Source: Emticicia sp. 21SJ11W-3
GTDB lineage: Bacteria; Bacteroidota; Bacteroidia; Cytophagales; Spirosomataceae
Direction: 5' to 3'
NCBI RefSeq assembly: GCF_024138715.1
Contig: NZ_CP092074.1
Span: 496,001 to 560,000, forward strand
Length of the DNA: 64,000 nucleotides
Shown: positions 1 to 9,045 of the stretch, in pieces
Layout: each line of letters begins with the position of its first letter
How positions within the stretch are numbered: the first letter of the stretch is position 1
Position numbers and translations under genes: made by a program
The notes under the pieces: generated by a model
Seen by the model: only the letters and a program-made list of their open reading frames with translations
Databases searched by the model: none
What the model was told of the DNA's origin: nothing

Positions 1-510
1 AATTATGAAGAAACCAATATACGTGCCTTTGCCCGTAAGGTACTTGCTGTAAATGAAGACCGGAAAGCGGTATTACAGAACTACCTGAAGGCGTTGGATA
101 CAAAAGGCGACAAAACCAACGGCAAACTGGTTTTTGAAAAAAACTGCGCTACGTGCCATCAGATTGAAGGCGTAAACGGTGTAAACTTCGGGCCGAACCT
201 TTCTACCTTGAGAAGCCGTAATGCTACTTCAATCATTACAGAAATTATCAACCCGAATAACTCCATTGCCGATAAGTATGATTTCTGGACACTGACCTTC
301 AAGAATAATAATACCATGGCCGGCCTGATATTGCAGGAAAACGCTAATGTGCTAACCCTGCGGGAAGTAGGCGGCAAAGAAAGTGTGATTCAGAAAAAAG
401 ATATAGCCAAAATGGTGAAGTCAGAAACTTCTATAATGCCTAACGGCCTGGAGAATGCTATCAGCATTAAAGAAATGGCAGATTTGATAGCCTTTATTCA
501 AAACAAATAA
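1..510 (+). CDS. c-type cytochrome domain, C-terminal part (PVC-type heme-binding protein), 5' truncated
   Basis: The reading frame is open from base 1, so this is the 3' end of a longer gene that starts before the window. The visible part has one heme c motif CATCH (bases 145-159). A GPNLSTL segment, a possible distal methionine in the MAGLI or SIMPNG stretch and an MADLIAFIQ end follow. This order matches the C-terminal heme-binding module (TIGR02603-like) that ends large exported dehydrogenase or 'PVC-type' proteins, where heme c accepts electrons in the periplasm. A short charged helix precedes the motif. The upstream catalytic part is outside the window, so the substrate cannot be named. 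A terminator hairpin begins at the stop codon. Confidence 0.8.
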   Translation, partial: NYEETNIRAFARKVLAVNEDRKAVLQNYLKALDTKGDKTNGKLVFEKNCATCHQIEGVNGVNFGPNLSTLRSRNATSIITEIINPNNSIADKYDFWTLTFKNNNTMAGLILQENANVLTLREVGGKESVIQKKDIAKMVKSETSIMPNGLENAISIKEMADLIAFIQNK

Positions 511-530
511 GAGAGGCTTCAACCTCTCTT
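509..530. terminator. hairpin terminator after the cytochrome gene
   Basis: Arms AAGAGAGG and CCTCTCTT enclose a 6-base loop directly at the stop codon of the plus-strand gene. The downstream T-run is weak. It lies between convergent genes and may serve both strands. Confidence 0.55.
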
Positions 531-555
531 ATTTGATCTTCCCAGAATAATTTTC

Positions 556-1359
556 TCAGGCATAAGGGTTACTTACATGGGTATTTTTACCTGTGCCTTT
601 CTGATGAAAATGCCTTACGGTATCTACGGCGCTTTCTTTCAGCAGGGTTGTATCGTTGGCGGCGGTTACAAATCTGAAACCCATTTCAGACATCCGCACG
701 GCTACTTCCGGTGACGGACACTGAATGCCCGCTACCAGATTATTTTTTGCGCAGGCATTTAGCACTTTTTCAAAGGCTTTCAGCAGCTCTGCATCATCAA
801 AGTCGCCCTGTTTGGGGCGTCTCATGGCAATGCTCAAATCCCAGGGGCCTATATACAGCCCTGTCATGGTTGGTGTTTTGGCAATGTCTTCCACGTTTTT
901 CAAACCTTCGGCCGTTTCAATCATGCTCATAGTTACTATTTCCTCTGTCGATTGCTCAAAATAGCCGTCTCCACCGTACACACTAGCCCTCACCGGCCCA
1001 AAACTTCTGTAACCATTGGGTATGTACCTGCAGGCGCCTACAAAACTTTCAGATTCCTCGCGGGTGTTTATCATGGGGCATATTACGCCGTAAGCGCCCA
1101 TGTCGAGCATTTTCATGTGCGTAGCCGGGTCGTTCCATTGCACTCTCACCAGCGGAACCGTATCCGTGGTTGAAATAGCCTGAAGCATGGTCAGTATGGT
1201 CATGTGGTCGCTTGCCAACCCGTGCTGGGCATCAATAGTCATGGCATCAAAGCCTGAATGCGCTACTACTTCTGCTGTCCACGATGAAGGTATCGTTACC
1301 CAGGCATTAACAACGGTCTTGTCTTCTTTCCAGAGTTGTTTTAGTCGGTTAGGTCTCAT
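556..1359 (-). CDS. HpcH/HpaI aldolase family protein
   Basis: This 267-residue protein has the class II pyruvate-dependent aldolase fold (HpaI/GarL type), which cleaves or makes 4-hydroxy-2-keto acids with a divalent metal. Visible signatures are DAQHG near residue 43 (usual D-x-E/Q-HG), VRVQWND with the substrate-binding arginine near 73, MIETAEG near 145 with the metal-binding glutamate, and GPWDLS near 170 with the second metal ligand. The length is typical for the family. The true substrate could be 4-hydroxy-2-oxoheptanedioate, 2-keto-3-deoxy-rhamnonate or a related sugar-acid product. It is in a minus-strand pair with smpB but is probably functionally unrelated to it. Confidence 0.85.
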   Translation of the reverse strand: MRPNRLKQLWKEDKTVVNAWVTIPSSWTAEVVAHSGFDAMTIDAQHGLASDHMTILTMLQAISTTDTVPLVRVQWNDPATHMKMLDMGAYGVICPMINTREESESFVGACRYIPNGYRSFGPVRASVYGGDGYFEQSTEEIVTMSMIETAEGLKNVEDIAKTPTMTGLYIGPWDLSIAMRRPKQGDFDDAELLKAFEKVLNACAKNNLVAGIQCPSPEVAVRMSEMGFRFVTAANDTTLLKESAVDTVRHFHQKGTGKNTHVSNPYA

Positions 1360-1392
1360 AGGTTTTTGGGTGGTTTGAATGGTTCAGTAGAC

Positions 1393-1848
1393 TTATTCTT
1401 CCCGCATGCGTTCTCTCGATACATCTCTTTCTTTAATGGTATCGCGTTTGTCATACAACTTTTTACCTTTGGCCAGTGCAATTTCCAGTTTGGCCAGGCC
1501 ACCGTCGTTAATAAACAGGCGGGTGGGTATTATGGTTAATCCTTTGTCGGTCAGTTTATTATCTAAACGTTTCAGTTCTTTTCGCTTAAGCAGCAGCTTT
1601 CTGTCGCGTAGAGGTTCATGGTTATAATGCGTACCCTGGTCATATTTAGATATATTCAGGTTTTTCACAAACAATTCACCATTAATAAAAAAGCAATAAG
1701 CGTCTGTCATATTGAATTTATTCAGACGTATCGATTTTATCTCGGTGCCTGTCAGTACCATTCCTGCATCATATTTTTCCAGGAAAAAATACTCAAAGCC
1801 AGCCTTTTTATTAAATACATCAATCTTTTTTGCAATTTTCTCTTTCAT
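1393..1848 (-). CDS. smpB: SsrA-binding protein SmpB
   Basis: SmpB (151 residues) binds tmRNA and delivers it to stalled ribosomes in trans-translation. The sequence shows the usual elements: NKKAGFEYFFLEKYDAG at the start, GTEIKSIR, a KNLNISKYDQG segment, RDRKLLLKR and a basic C-terminal tail ending KRDTIKERDVSRERMREE. That tail folds as a helix in the decoding centre. Length and order are normal. The tmRNA gene is not recognisable in the adjacent gap. Confidence 0.97.
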   Translation of the reverse strand: MKEKIAKKIDVFNKKAGFEYFFLEKYDAGMVLTGTEIKSIRLNKFNMTDAYCFFINGELFVKNLNISKYDQGTHYNHEPLRDRKLLLKRKELKRLDNKLTDKGLTIIPTRLFINDGGLAKLEIALAKGKKLYDKRDTIKERDVSRERMREE

Positions 1849-2690
1849 AATACTACAATTGTCATAAGACGGGCTATCTGCCTTATGGTTGATTCCGTCA
1901 CCATTATCCAGAACAGGTAATGAGGTGCCGGATGTTTAATGTTTCATACAATTTTTAAGAATAAAAAATCCCTGTCTCAAAAATAGTGACAGGGATTCCG
2001 ACTTACGTGCTTTCCTAATAATCCATGTATAAGCTCTATCTGGATTCGATTCCAAGGTGAGAAGTTTCAAAAAAACATTGGAAACTTCCCGGTACAAAGC
2101 TGAAAATTTTATTAGATAACCATCCCTGCCACTTTCTCAAACGCTCCGTTCGTATATCTATATTCAGTCTTTGAAGGTATATTAATTAAATAGTGCAATT
2201 TATGATATATAACATGAAACCACAATGAAAAATCTAATTTTCTTATTTTATGGTAAGTTAAAACCACTGGTTCTACGGCTTTACAAACAGCATTAGCCAC
2301 AAAATTAATTATCTAAATCTATGCCGGATTCCTGATTTGCCTGTCAGAAAAACAGATAAATTATTACCTGTTGGTATTCAGAAAGGTAGACTTTTTTTAC
2401 TCTTTTGGTTGTTGTTCAAATATCGGGGATGTAAATTTATCCAAAAAAATATATAATGTTTCCATTTTTTTTATTATATTTATTAAGAACCATTCGTTCT
2501 CCTGAAGTCGGTCTGGCAAAAGCCTATCAGCACAGTTAATGCAATTATGTTTCTGCTTTATGATGGTATGCTGGTTATCAGGCTTCAAAATACTTGTTTG
2601 AGTGTTTTCTTCCCAATAGCGCAACGCCGCGGGTAGAAACTTTTCAAGAAGTTAAATAGTTATCGTTTAGTAAACAAAAATTAGTAAAAA
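1849..2690. other. 842-base gap without a convincing gene
   Basis: The gap lies between the smpB start and hflX. Two minus-strand frames of 62 and 75 codons (2112-2300 and 2397-2624) have no recognisable domain and no ATG-supported start in a credible context. The region holds a clear minus-strand terminator at 1961-1997, a TAATTTTG-type -7 box on the minus strand at 2300-2307, and self-complementary GAAGTTTC/GAAACTTC arms near 2065-2093. Together these suggest a short minus-strand transcript of about 300 bases with no evident coding function. AT-rich sequence fills the rest. Confidence 0.4.
1961..1997 (-). terminator. orphan rho-independent terminator, minus strand
   Basis: Perfect 10-bp arms (1967-1976 and 1988-1997, AATCCCTGTC/GACAGGGATT) are followed, reading the minus strand, by a run of T. 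It lies upstream of the smpB start and so must end a transcript arising between about 2000 and 2690, where no clear gene is seen. Confidence 0.75.
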
Positions 2691-3926
2691 TTGCTTAATT
2701 CACCCATTTTTTCAACTGCGAAACATCAGGAAACGGCCGTTCTGGTTGGTCTGATTACGCAGAAACAAAACGCTGAGCGTACGTATGACTACCTCAACGA
2801 ATTAGATTTTTTGGCTACAACAGCCGGAGTAATTACAAAAAAGACATTTGTACAAAGACTGGACAGAGCCGACCAGAAAACCTTTGTTGGAAAAGGTAAA
2901 CTGGAAGAGATAGAAACCTGGATTATTGAAAATCCTGTTGACACCATTATTTTTGATGATGACCTCACGCCTTCTCAGGTACGTAATCTGGAAGCAGCAT
3001 TTAAGGATATTAAGATTCTTGACAGAAGTCTGTTGATTTTAAATATTTTCTCGCAGCGAGCCCGTACCGACCAGGCAAAACGCCAGGTGGAGTTGGCACA
3101 ATACCAATACCTGTACCCAAGGCTAACCCGTATGTGGACCCACCTGAGCCGTCAGAAGGGTGGTATTGGTATGCGCGGACCCGGTGAAAAGGAGCTTGAA
3201 ACCGATAAGCGTATTGTGCAGGACAGGATTGCGTTTCTGAAAGACAAACTTGAGAAAATAGACAAACAAAGCACAACCCGCCGCAAAGAGCGTAGCCGCC
3301 TGGTGCGCGTGGCACTGGTGGGTTATACCAATGTAGGTAAGTCTACACTGATGAGGAGGCTGGCAAAGGCCGATGTATTTGCAGAAAACAAGCTCTTTGC
3401 CACTATCGATTCGACGGTAAGAAAAGTTGTGTTGGGCAATATTCCGTTTTTGCTTACAGACACCGTCGGGTTTATCAGAAAGTTGCCAACCACCCTGATT
3501 GAGTCTTTTAAGTCGACACTGGATGAGATACGAGAGGCTGATGTGCTGATACACGTGGTTGATATTTCTCACCCGGGTTTTGAAGAGCAGATTGAAGTGG
3601 TAAATGCAACACTGGCCGAGATTGGCGCTGCCGAAAAACCAACGGTACTTGTTTTTAATAAGCTTGATTTGTTTAAGCCTGAAACTGAAGAAAACCTGGA
3701 CGAGCATCTGGAAACAGTAACAGAAGAAGACCTGCAACGGAACCTGGAAAAACTTAAGAAGAGTTACCTGACCAAAAATACCGAGAATGTAGTGTTTATT
3801 TCTGCCGAGCACAAAGAGAATATCGGTCAGCTGCGCGATATTCTGTTAGATAAGGTACAGGAGAAACACTTCAAAATTTATCCGAACTGGGACCCGACCC
3901 TGAATCCTTTGTATGAATGGCAGTAA
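2691..3926 (+). CDS. hflX: GTPase HflX
   Basis: HflX is a ribosome-associated GTPase that can split stalled or stressed 70S/100S particles. The 411-residue sequence has the HflX N-terminal domain, with FVGKGKLEEI near residue 65 and the signature GGIGMRGPGEKELETD near 157. The G domain follows with G1 GYTNVGKST, G3 DTVGFIRKLP and G4 NKLD. The start is TTG at 2691: an in-frame TAA lies three bases before it and the next methionine is far inside the N-domain. The REP-like repeats begin right after the stop. Confidence 0.95.
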   Translation: MLNSPIFSTAKHQETAVLVGLITQKQNAERTYDYLNELDFLATTAGVITKKTFVQRLDRADQKTFVGKGKLEEIETWIIENPVDTIIFDDDLTPSQVRNLEAAFKDIKILDRSLLILNIFSQRARTDQAKRQVELAQYQYLYPRLTRMWTHLSRQKGGIGMRGPGEKELETDKRIVQDRIAFLKDKLEKIDKQSTTRRKERSRLVRVALVGYTNVGKSTLMRRLAKADVFAENKLFATIDSTVRKVVLGNIPFLLTDTVGFIRKLPTTLIESFKSTLDEIREADVLIHVVDISHPGFEEQIEVVNATLAEIGAAEKPTVLVFNKLDLFKPETEENLDEHLETVTEEDLQRNLEKLKKSYLTKNTENVVFISAEHKENIGQLRDILLDKVQEKHFKIYPNWDPTLNPLYEWQ

Positions 3927-3927
3927 G

Positions 3928-4145
3928 CTTGTGGCGCGAACTTTCAGTTCGTCGCAAAAACTGGTAAAGGCAACAGAAATGTCTATATCCGGTGCCGAGG
4001 CAATCAACCGCGAACTATAAGTTCGCGTCACAAGAAAATTGTGAGGCGAAATTGTAGTTCGCTATAAAATAGAATTTAGTTTATCTGTACAAATAAGTTA
4101 TGGTTCAATGTTAATCTAACCGCGAACAGGATGTTCGCGCCACAA
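3928..4145. repeat. cluster of four REP-like palindromes (BIME-like) next to a RAYT gene
   Basis: Four related hairpins fill the hflX-transposase gap. Unit 1 (3928-3955) has core CGAACT-TTC-AGTTCG. Unit 2 (4009-4027) is CGCGAACT-ATA-AGTTCGCG. Unit 3 (4045-4063) is a degenerate GCGAA...TTCGC. Unit 4 (4121-4139) is CGCGAACA-GGA-TGTTCGCG. Units 2 and 4 differ at the loop-closing pair by compensating changes (T-A to A-T), so pairing is conserved. Each unit has a flanking tag CACAA on one side (TTGTG in the opposite orientation), so the orientations alternate: reverse, forward, reverse, forward. The tags of units 2 and 3 can pair with each other (TCACAA/TTGTGA). This is the layout of REP pairs mobilised by a neighbouring RAYT. 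Confidence 0.8.
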
Positions 4146-4177
4146 ATTGCTGTTACTAACATATTGCTGTTACTCAA

Positions 4178-4828
4178 ATGAAGCAGGAAATCAAGTCCTT
4201 TTACAGAAAAGATTTACCGCATTATCAACCACCACATGATACAATCTTTTTTATAACAACGCGCTTGGATGGAAGCTTACCTAAACATAAAATAGAGGAA
4301 TTAAAAAAGGCACGAGAGAAAGAAATTCAAATCATTCAAAGTTCAACTTGTTCTCATGAAGAGAAATTAAAACAAGTAGATAATGCACATAAAAGGTTTT
4401 TTGGAAAATATGATCTTATACTTGACAATCTGACCACTGGTAACCATTGGCTTAAAATACATCCTGTTGCAGAAATAGTAGCCGAATCTTTAATGCATTT
4501 TGATGGACAGAGGTATGATTTAATTTGTTATACCATCATGTCAAATCATATTCATGTGGTTTTTGAGCTTAAGAAAGAGTTTGCCTTATATGGGCTATTG
4601 CAGTCGATTAAAAGTTTTTCAGCAAAGAAAGCAAATGAATTGTTGGATAGAACCGGACAATTCTGGCAACATGAAAGTTATGACAGAGTAGTAAGAGACA
4701 ACAATGAATTGAGTAAAGTAGTTAATTATGTTCTGAATAATCCGGTTAAAGCAGGACTATGTAAAAACTGGCAAGACTGGAAACATAGTTTTGTAAGCAA
4801 CAAGTACCAAGACTACACTCAGCCATGA
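4178..4828 (+). CDS. REP-associated tyrosine transposase (RAYT, Y1/IS200-like)
   Basis: This 216-residue single-strand DNA transposase belongs to the Y1_Tnp family. The HUH metal-binding motif is visible as SNHIHVV (His124 and His126), followed by the helix LLQSIKSFSAKKAN and the conserved block FWQHESYDRVVRD (about 162-174), then VVNYVLNNPVKAGL. This arrangement is typical of domesticated REP-associated transposases, which are normally single-copy and process REP palindromes in trans. Which tyrosine is catalytic cannot be assigned by eye. The gene has no inverted terminal repeats of its own, and four REP-like hairpins lie immediately upstream. Its AT content is higher than that of its neighbours, consistent with horizontal origin. 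Confidence 0.9.
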   Translation: MKQEIKSFYRKDLPHYQPPHDTIFFITTRLDGSLPKHKIEELKKAREKEIQIIQSSTCSHEEKLKQVDNAHKRFFGKYDLILDNLTTGNHWLKIHPVAEIVAESLMHFDGQRYDLICYTIMSNHIHVVFELKKEFALYGLLQSIKSFSAKKANELLDRTGQFWQHESYDRVVRDNNELSKVVNYVLNNPVKAGLCKNWQDWKHSFVSNKYQDYTQP

Positions 4829-4849
4829 CCTAATAATAAATATAAAACA

Positions 4850-4866
4850 GACGGACGGTGTCCGTC
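4850..4866. promoter_or_regulatory. short palindrome upstream of RNase R
   Basis: GACGGAC-GGT-GTCCGTC is a perfect 7-bp-arm hairpin ending 9 bases before the RNase R ATG. Its sequence is unrelated to the REP units upstream. It could be the end of the RAYT transcript, another mobile palindrome or an RNA element near the ribosome entry site. Confidence 0.4.
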
Positions 4867-4875
4867 AATAATAAA

Positions 4876-7224
4876 ATGTCAAAAAACAAACATCAATCAT
4901 ATTATGAACGACAAAAGGCAGAAATTCTGGCCTTTTTGTCGATTAACACCACACAACCCTATACCTTACAAGACCTTTATCAACATTATGATATACATAA
5001 CAAGCAGGAAAAAAAACTGTTTGCGATGATTATTGATGATTTGCTGGAAGAAGGCAAGGTACAGCAGACAGAAAAAGGCAAATATACCGTTGACGAAGAA
5101 ACAAATGCAGTCGTAGGGCGGCTTGACCACGTAAACCCACGTTTTGGGTTTGTAAGGCATGACGACAGCAAGCCGGATATCTGGGTTGAAGCAGATAACC
5201 TGAATGGCGCCATAGACGGCGACCTCGTTAAAGTGGTTACTTTCGGCGACTTTTATCGGAAAGGTGAAAATCCGGAAGGCAGAATTGTAGAAGTACTGGA
5301 ACGCGGCAGGAGCGAAATAGTAGGCAAAGCCCAGATTTTTGGCAATTATGCATTGGTAAGGCCCGACCATAAAAGTTTGCATGAAGATATATTTGTTCCG
5401 AAAGAAAAAATAAACGGAGCAACCAGGAACGACCTGGTAATTGTGAAGATTCTTTCTTATCCGGCCAATGGCCAGCAGGCAGTGGGCGAGATTATTGAAA
5501 TATTAGGAAAAGCCGGCGATAATAATGCTGAAATGCACGCCATTCTGGCCGAATTTGGTCTGCCTATCCGTTTCCCGAAAGAAATTGAAGAAGAAGCTGA
5601 GCGTATTCCGGAAGCCATTGATGAAGCCGAGATTAAGAAAAGAAGAGATTTTAGAGAAATACTCACTTTTACAATTGACCCGCACGATGCCAAAGACTTT
5701 GACGATGCCCTGAGTTTCAGAATACTGGAAAACGGAAACTACGAGATTGGCGTACATATTGCCGACGTAACACACTATGTGAAGCCCGGCACCAGACTTG
5801 AAGAAGAAGCCCTGAACAGGGCTACCTCTATCTATCTGGTAGATAGAACCATTCCTATGTTGCCTGAAAAGCTCTCTAACAATTTGTGTTCGCTTCGCCC
5901 CAACGAAGATAAGCTTACCTTCTCGGCCGTTTTTGAAATGACCAATGAAGGTATCATTACTAAAGAATGGTTTGGGCGAACCATTATTCATTCCGATAAA
6001 AGATTTACTTACGAAGAGGCACAGGAGATTCTGGAAATAGAGGACGAACAATTAGTGGCCGACACAATAGCCAGCCAGTATGGTATGCCCTTGCATACGC
6101 TTAACAGGCTGGCAAAGATTCTTAAGCAGGAGCGTTTCAGTAAGGGAGCTATTAATTTTGAGACCAATGAAGTGAAGTTCAGGCTCGATGAAAAAGGCAA
6201 GCCGCTGGGGGTTATCTTAAAAATAAGAAAAGACGCACATAAACTGATTGAAGAGTTTATGTTGCTGGCTAACAAGAAAGTGGCCGAATTTGTATTTAAT
6301 CTGGGTAAACGCAAGCAGAAAGAGCCCAACGAAGAAAACCCTGGTAATACCATGGTTTATCGTGTACACGAACCGCCAAACCCTGAAAAACTGAGTACCT
6401 TCGCCAATTTTGCAGCGCGTTTTGGGTTTACCATCAAAACAGACTCTGAGAAGGGGTTATCGACCACCATGAATAAGATGATGGAAGAAGTAGAAGGTAC
6501 GCCTGTACAAAATGTGCTTGAACAACTGGCTGTAAGAACCATGTCTAAAGCAAGGTATACAACCGAACCACTAGGGCACTTCGGCCTGGCGTTTGATCAT
6601 TACAGCCACTTTACTTCTCCTATTCGGCGGTACCCCGACATGATGGCGCATCGTTTGTTACAGAATTACCTGGACAAGAAAAAAGCCCCGAGCCTGGAAG
6701 AATACGAAAAGAAATCGAAGCATTCGTCAGACCGCGAGCGACTGGCAGCAGAAGCCGAAAGAGCTTCTATCAAGTACAAACAGGTAGAGTTCATGAGCAT
6801 GCAAGACCACAACACCATTTTTGATGGGGTGGTAACAGGCGTTACAGACTTTGGTGTGTTTGTAGAAATAACCTCTACCAGTTGTGAAGGGATGGTTCGT
6901 CTGGCTGATTTGAATGATGATTTCTATGAACTCGATAAAGAGAATTACCGGGTTGTTGGTAAACGCAATGGCAGGGTAATATCATTTGGCGAAGCCGTTA
7001 AAGTGCGCGTAAAAGCAACAGACATGGAACGCCGAAGTATGGATCTTGAGCTGGTGAGCGTTTCAGGAAAGGCTTTCAGGGCTTCTTCAGGCGTAAATAC
7101 CAAGTCGAGAAGGGCTGCCTCGCGTGACAGGGGCAGCAGAGGGGGCTCAAACAGAAGTGCAGGCAGAAAGTCAGCCAGCGGTACTGCTGGTAGTAAAGAT
7201 AAAGGCAAAAGAAGAAGAAGATAA
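4876..7224 (+). CDS. rnr: ribonuclease R
   Basis: This 3'-5' processive exoribonuclease (782 residues from the ATG) degrades structured RNA and takes part in trans-translation decay. Visible parts, in order, are an N-terminal winged-helix region, cold-shock/OB domains (GRIVEVLERG and ALVRPDHKSLHEDIFV), and the RNB domain with the catalytic acidic cluster DPHDAKDFDDALS near residue 270. HFTSPIRRYPDMMAHR, the C-terminal S1 domain (FDGVVTGVTDFGVFVEI) and a very basic Ser/Arg/Gly-rich tail follow. An upstream GTG at 4858 is in frame but falls inside a palindrome, so the ATG at 4876 (MSKNKHQSYY) is the better start. Confidence 0.95.
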   Translation: MSKNKHQSYYERQKAEILAFLSINTTQPYTLQDLYQHYDIHNKQEKKLFAMIIDDLLEEGKVQQTEKGKYTVDEETNAVVGRLDHVNPRFGFVRHDDSKPDIWVEADNLNGAIDGDLVKVVTFGDFYRKGENPEGRIVEVLERGRSEIVGKAQIFGNYALVRPDHKSLHEDIFVPKEKINGATRNDLVIVKILSYPANGQQAVGEIIEILGKAGDNNAEMHAILAEFGLPIRFPKEIEEEAERIPEAIDEAEIKKRRDFREILTFTIDPHDAKDFDDALSFRILENGNYEIGVHIADVTHYVKPGTRLEEEALNRATSIYLVDRTIPMLPEKLSNNLCSLRPNEDKLTFSAVFEMTNEGIITKEWFGRTIIHSDKRFTYEEAQEILEIEDEQLVADTIASQYGMPLHTLNRLAKILKQERFSKGAINFETNEVKFRLDEKGKPLGVILKIRKDAHKLIEEFMLLANKKVAEFVFNLGKRKQKEPNEENPGNTMVYRVHEPPNPEKLSTFANFAARFGFTIKTDSEKGLSTTMNKMMEEVEGTPVQNVLEQLAVRTMSKARYTTEPLGHFGLAFDHYSHFTSPIRRYPDMMAHRLLQNYLDKKKAPSLEEYEKKSKHSSDRERLAAEAERASIKYKQVEFMSMQDHNTIFDGVVTGVTDFGVFVEITSTSCEGMVRLADLNDDFYELDKENYRVVGKRNGRVISFGEAVKVRVKATDMERRSMDLELVSVSGKAFRASSGVNTKSRRAASRDRGSRGGSNRSAGRKSASGTAGSKDKGKRRRR

Positions 7225-7227
7225 TCT

Positions 7228-9018
7228 ATGTTTTTTTCAAAAAGAGACATTCAGTTTAATCTATACCAGCTGCTCAATATTGAATCGCTAAGTCGTTATG
7301 CCTATTTTCAGGATCATAACCGGGAGTCTTTTAATATGGTGCTTGATGCCGCAGGACATATAGCCGAAAAAATGCTGTATCCGCTCCTGACAGAAATGGA
7401 CAGGAAAGAACCGCAACTGGTAAACGGCAGAATAAATGTACACCCCGGTATGAAACCGATTGTAAGGCAGTTTGGACAGGATGGCTGGATAAACGCCGGG
7501 TTTTCTTATGAAGAAGGCGGGCAGCAACTACCTGTAACCGTGCTTAATGCCGCAGGGTTTATCTGTCAGGCTGCTAATTATTCGGCTAGTGTTTTTCCGT
7601 TTCTTACTTCCGGTGCCGCTAACCTCATCCGCAGTTTCGGTTCGCAACAACTGATTGATACTTTTACTCCGCCCATGTATTCTGGCGAATGGCAGGGTAC
7701 TATGGCTCTTACCGAACCCAATGCAGGTAGCTCTTTGTCTGACATCAGCACCTCGGCCGAGCCAACTGAACAGGCAGGCGTCTACAACCTGAAAGGGCAG
7801 AAAATATTCATCTCTTGCGGAGACCACGATGCCTGCACCAATGTAGTGCATCTTATGCTGGCCAAAATCAAAGGCGGGCCGGCAGGAACAAAAGGCATTT
7901 CTTTATTTGTGGTACCCAGAGAACGCATCGGTGCCGGTGGTAGTCTGGTATCAAATGATGTTGTTACGGCTGGTGTATATCATAAAATGGGTTATAAGGG
8001 CGCACCCATTGCGCATTTGATGGTGGGTTCGAACGATGGTTGTGAAGGCTATCTGGTAGGAGAACCCCACAAAGGTCTTGGTTACATGTTTCAGATGATG
8101 AACGAGGCCCGCATAGGCATTGGTATTAGTGCTACCGCTATTGGTACGGCGGCTTATTATGCCTCTCTGGCTTATGCAAAAGAAAGACCACAGGGTAGAA
8201 AAATTTCTGAGAAAGACCCTTTGCAGCCGCAGACAGCTATCATCAATCATGCAGATATTAAACGGCAGTTGTTGTTTCAGAAAGCAGTAACAGAAGGGGC
8301 GTTTTCTCTTTTGATGTATTGCAGCCAACTGGCCGACCTTGCGCATGTTGAACAAGGAGAGGCTAAAGAGCGTGCGCAGTTATTGCTTGATTTACTTACG
8401 CCAATTGCCAAGTCATATCCTTCAGAAATGTGCTGTCTTTCTACCAGCGCGGCTGTTCAGATTCTGGGCGGTGCCGGGTACACCACCGATTTCCCTGTCG
8501 AACAATATTATCGTGAGGCCCGCATTCATCCCATACATGAAGGTACAACGGCTATTCACGGGCTTGACTTACTGGGCAGAAAAATCACTATTCATGAAGG
8601 TAAAGGGGCACAGCTATTCTTTGAAGAAATAAGCGAAACAATAAACCAGGCGCTGGCTATTAATGAGCTTAAACCATTGGCAGACCAATTGCAAAAAACA
8701 TTGGGCAAGGCTCAACAGGTAACGGGGCATTTATTGAACCTGGCAGGCAAAGGAGAGGTTGAAAAGTATCTGTCTGATGCCACACTATACCTCGAGCTTT
8801 TCGGCCTTACTACCATTGGCTGGCAGTGGCTCAGGCAGGCCATTACAGCGCAGCAAAGTATGCCGGGTGCACATGATACAGACAGAGATTTTTATCAGGG
8901 CAAGCTCATGACAGCACGCTACTTTTATGAATACGAACTCGTAAAAGCCGACGCTCTAATGAAGCGTTTGCTAAGTGCAGACCAGGTAACCATTTCTATG
9001 CAAAGTGATTGGTTCTGA
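7228..9018 (+). CDS. acyl-CoA dehydrogenase family protein, long form with extra C-terminal domain
   Basis: This 596-residue flavoprotein oxidises an acyl-CoA to enoyl-CoA. The usual elements are present: TEPNAGSSLSDI near residue 163 (FAD/substrate loop), KGQKIFISCGDHD, the C-terminal helical domain with QILGGAGYTTDFPVEQYYREARI, and HEGTTAIHG carrying the likely catalytic glutamate. About 140 residues beyond the standard fold form a helical C-terminal extension, as in the long (AidB/FadE12-like, ACDH_C) class. The gene starts three bases after the RNase R stop, implying co-transcription without an obvious functional link. The substrate chain length is not visible. Confidence 0.9.
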   Translation: MFFSKRDIQFNLYQLLNIESLSRYAYFQDHNRESFNMVLDAAGHIAEKMLYPLLTEMDRKEPQLVNGRINVHPGMKPIVRQFGQDGWINAGFSYEEGGQQLPVTVLNAAGFICQAANYSASVFPFLTSGAANLIRSFGSQQLIDTFTPPMYSGEWQGTMALTEPNAGSSLSDISTSAEPTEQAGVYNLKGQKIFISCGDHDACTNVVHLMLAKIKGGPAGTKGISLFVVPRERIGAGGSLVSNDVVTAGVYHKMGYKGAPIAHLMVGSNDGCEGYLVGEPHKGLGYMFQMMNEARIGIGISATAIGTAAYYASLAYAKERPQGRKISEKDPLQPQTAIINHADIKRQLLFQKAVTEGAFSLLMYCSQLADLAHVEQGEAKERAQLLLDLLTPIAKSYPSEMCCLSTSAAVQILGGAGYTTDFPVEQYYREARIHPIHEGTTAIHGLDLLGRKITIHEGKGAQLFFEEISETINQALAINELKPLADQLQKTLGKAQQVTGHLLNLAGKGEVEKYLSDATLYLELFGLTTIGWQWLRQAITAQQSMPGAHDTDRDFYQGKLMTARYFYEYELVKADALMKRLLSADQVTISMQSDWF

Positions 9019-9045
9019 TAATAGCACTGCTTCTCTGCTGAGGTG

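Noticed and set aside
2020-2060. CTGGATTCGAT stretch resembling the 5' end of tmRNA near smpB
   Set aside because: No partner acceptor sequence or alanine-tag frame follows, and the flanking bases do not form the tRNA-like arms.
2112-2624. Two minus-strand frames of 62 and 75 codons between smpB and hflX
   Set aside because: No domain, no good start or upstream support, and the codon pattern looks like chance AT-rich sequence.
3928-4145. The hairpins after hflX as simple terminators
   Set aside because: No T-runs, four copies with related cores and alternating tags; REP elements explain them better.
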